Positions 6,623-6,937 of a stretch of 6,937 bases of DNA are shown here, one piece after another. The notes beneath the pieces are model-generated. The model made no database searches, was not told the origin of the DNA, and worked only from the letters and a program-made list of their open reading frames with translations. The DNA comes from Gammaproteobacteria bacterium. GTDB lineage: Bacteria > Pseudomonadota > Gammaproteobacteria > JAPPPA01. Position 1 is the stretch's first letter, and each line of letters begins with the position of its first letter. Where the stretch lies: contig JAPPPA010000328.1 in NCBI GenBank assembly GCA_028817755.1, positions 1-6,937 on the forward strand, read 5' to 3'. Both the position numbers and the translations under genes were made by a program.

Positions 6623-6937
6623 GGTAACGCACGCCATGATTTTGGCGGCTGGGCGTGGTGAGCGTATGCGACCGCTTACCGATGAAAAACCAAAGCCATT
6701 GCTAGCAGTGGCGGGCAAGCCGCTGATTGTTTGGCAATTGGAAAAACTCGCGGCGGCAGGTTTTACGCATGTGGTGATTAACCAAGGTTGGCTAGGCGAG
6801 CAGCTGCCAGTGGTATTGGGCGACGGCTCTCGCTGGGGGCTAAGCATTCAATACTCCGATGAGACTCATGTGCCCGGCGCCTTAGAAACCCTAGGTGGCA
6901 TTATGCAAGCGCTGCCGTTGTTATCACCAAACGGGGA
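6615..6937 (+). CDS. murU: MurNAc-1-phosphate uridylyltransferase MurU (N-terminal part, truncated by window end)
   Basis: MurU transfers UMP from UTP to MurNAc-alpha-1-phosphate, giving UDP-MurNAc, which MurC uses directly; the route bypasses MurA and so confers intrinsic fosfomycin tolerance. Only the first 107 codons are present; the gene is open at the window edge. The sequence begins MVKVTHAMILAAGRGERMRPLTDEKPKPLL, the sugar-nucleotidyltransferase signature (LAAGRGERMRPLT at 10-22, conserved PKPLL lysine at 27). It continues with VVINQGWLGEQL (53-64) and LGDGSRWGLSIQYSDE (68-83), closely resembling known MurU. The start ATG at 6615 lies inside the end of amgK (ATGGTTAA overlap). An alternative ATG at 6636 (Met8) has AAGG 11 nt upstream but would leave almost nothing before the nucleotide loop, so it is less likely. 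Residues 84-97 differ from the family pattern I recall (see findings). Confidence 0.92.
   Translation, partial: MVKVTHAMILAAGRGERMRPLTDEKPKPLLAVAGKPLIVWQLEKLAAAGFTHVVINQGWLGEQLPVVLGDGSRWGLSIQYSDETHVPGALETLGGIMQALPLLSPNG

Noticed and set aside
6267..6632. 121-codon open frame on the minus strand within amgK
   Set aside because: It lies wholly antisense to a well-supported kinase gene, has a low-complexity, basic, non-protein-like sequence and no recognisable motif. It is a by-product of amgK codon use.

Overview
The window reads as an ordinary housekeeping locus from a gammaproteobacterium. The gene order lptD-surA-pdxA-rsmA on the minus strand is the classic arrangement of that class. The divergent amgK-murU pair next to lptD is typical of Pseudomonas-like lineages rather than enterics. 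Protein sequences and moderate base composition suggest a Pseudomonadales/Cellvibrionales-type bacterium, possibly marine, but this placement is inferred from memory of homologues and not from a search.

Layout: from about 5374 down to 10, four minus-strand genes run in order. They are lptD (outer-membrane LPS translocon), surA (periplasmic chaperone for outer-membrane proteins), pdxA (vitamin B6 synthesis) and rsmA (16S rRNA dimethyltransferase). lptD and surA are 65 nt apart. surA and pdxA overlap, and pdxA and rsmA are about 10 nt apart, so the four probably form one operon. A 231-bp divergent intergenic region (5375-5605) separates lptD from plus-strand amgK (5606-6622). murU follows, overlapping amgK by 8 nt, and is cut off by the window end.

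The genes share an envelope theme. SurA helps assemble outer-membrane barrels including LptD, and LptD installs LPS. AmgK and MurU salvage MurNAc to UDP-MurNAc for peptidoglycan, bypassing the fosfomycin-sensitive step. PdxA and RsmA are metabolic and ribosome-biogenesis passengers conserved in this operon.

I found no mobile element, CRISPR array, tRNA, rRNA or toxin system, and no previously undescribed system. The points worth a second look are start-codon choices (a tandem TTG start for lptD, a TTG with a good ribosome binding site for pdxA), the divergent control region, and a variant segment in MurU.
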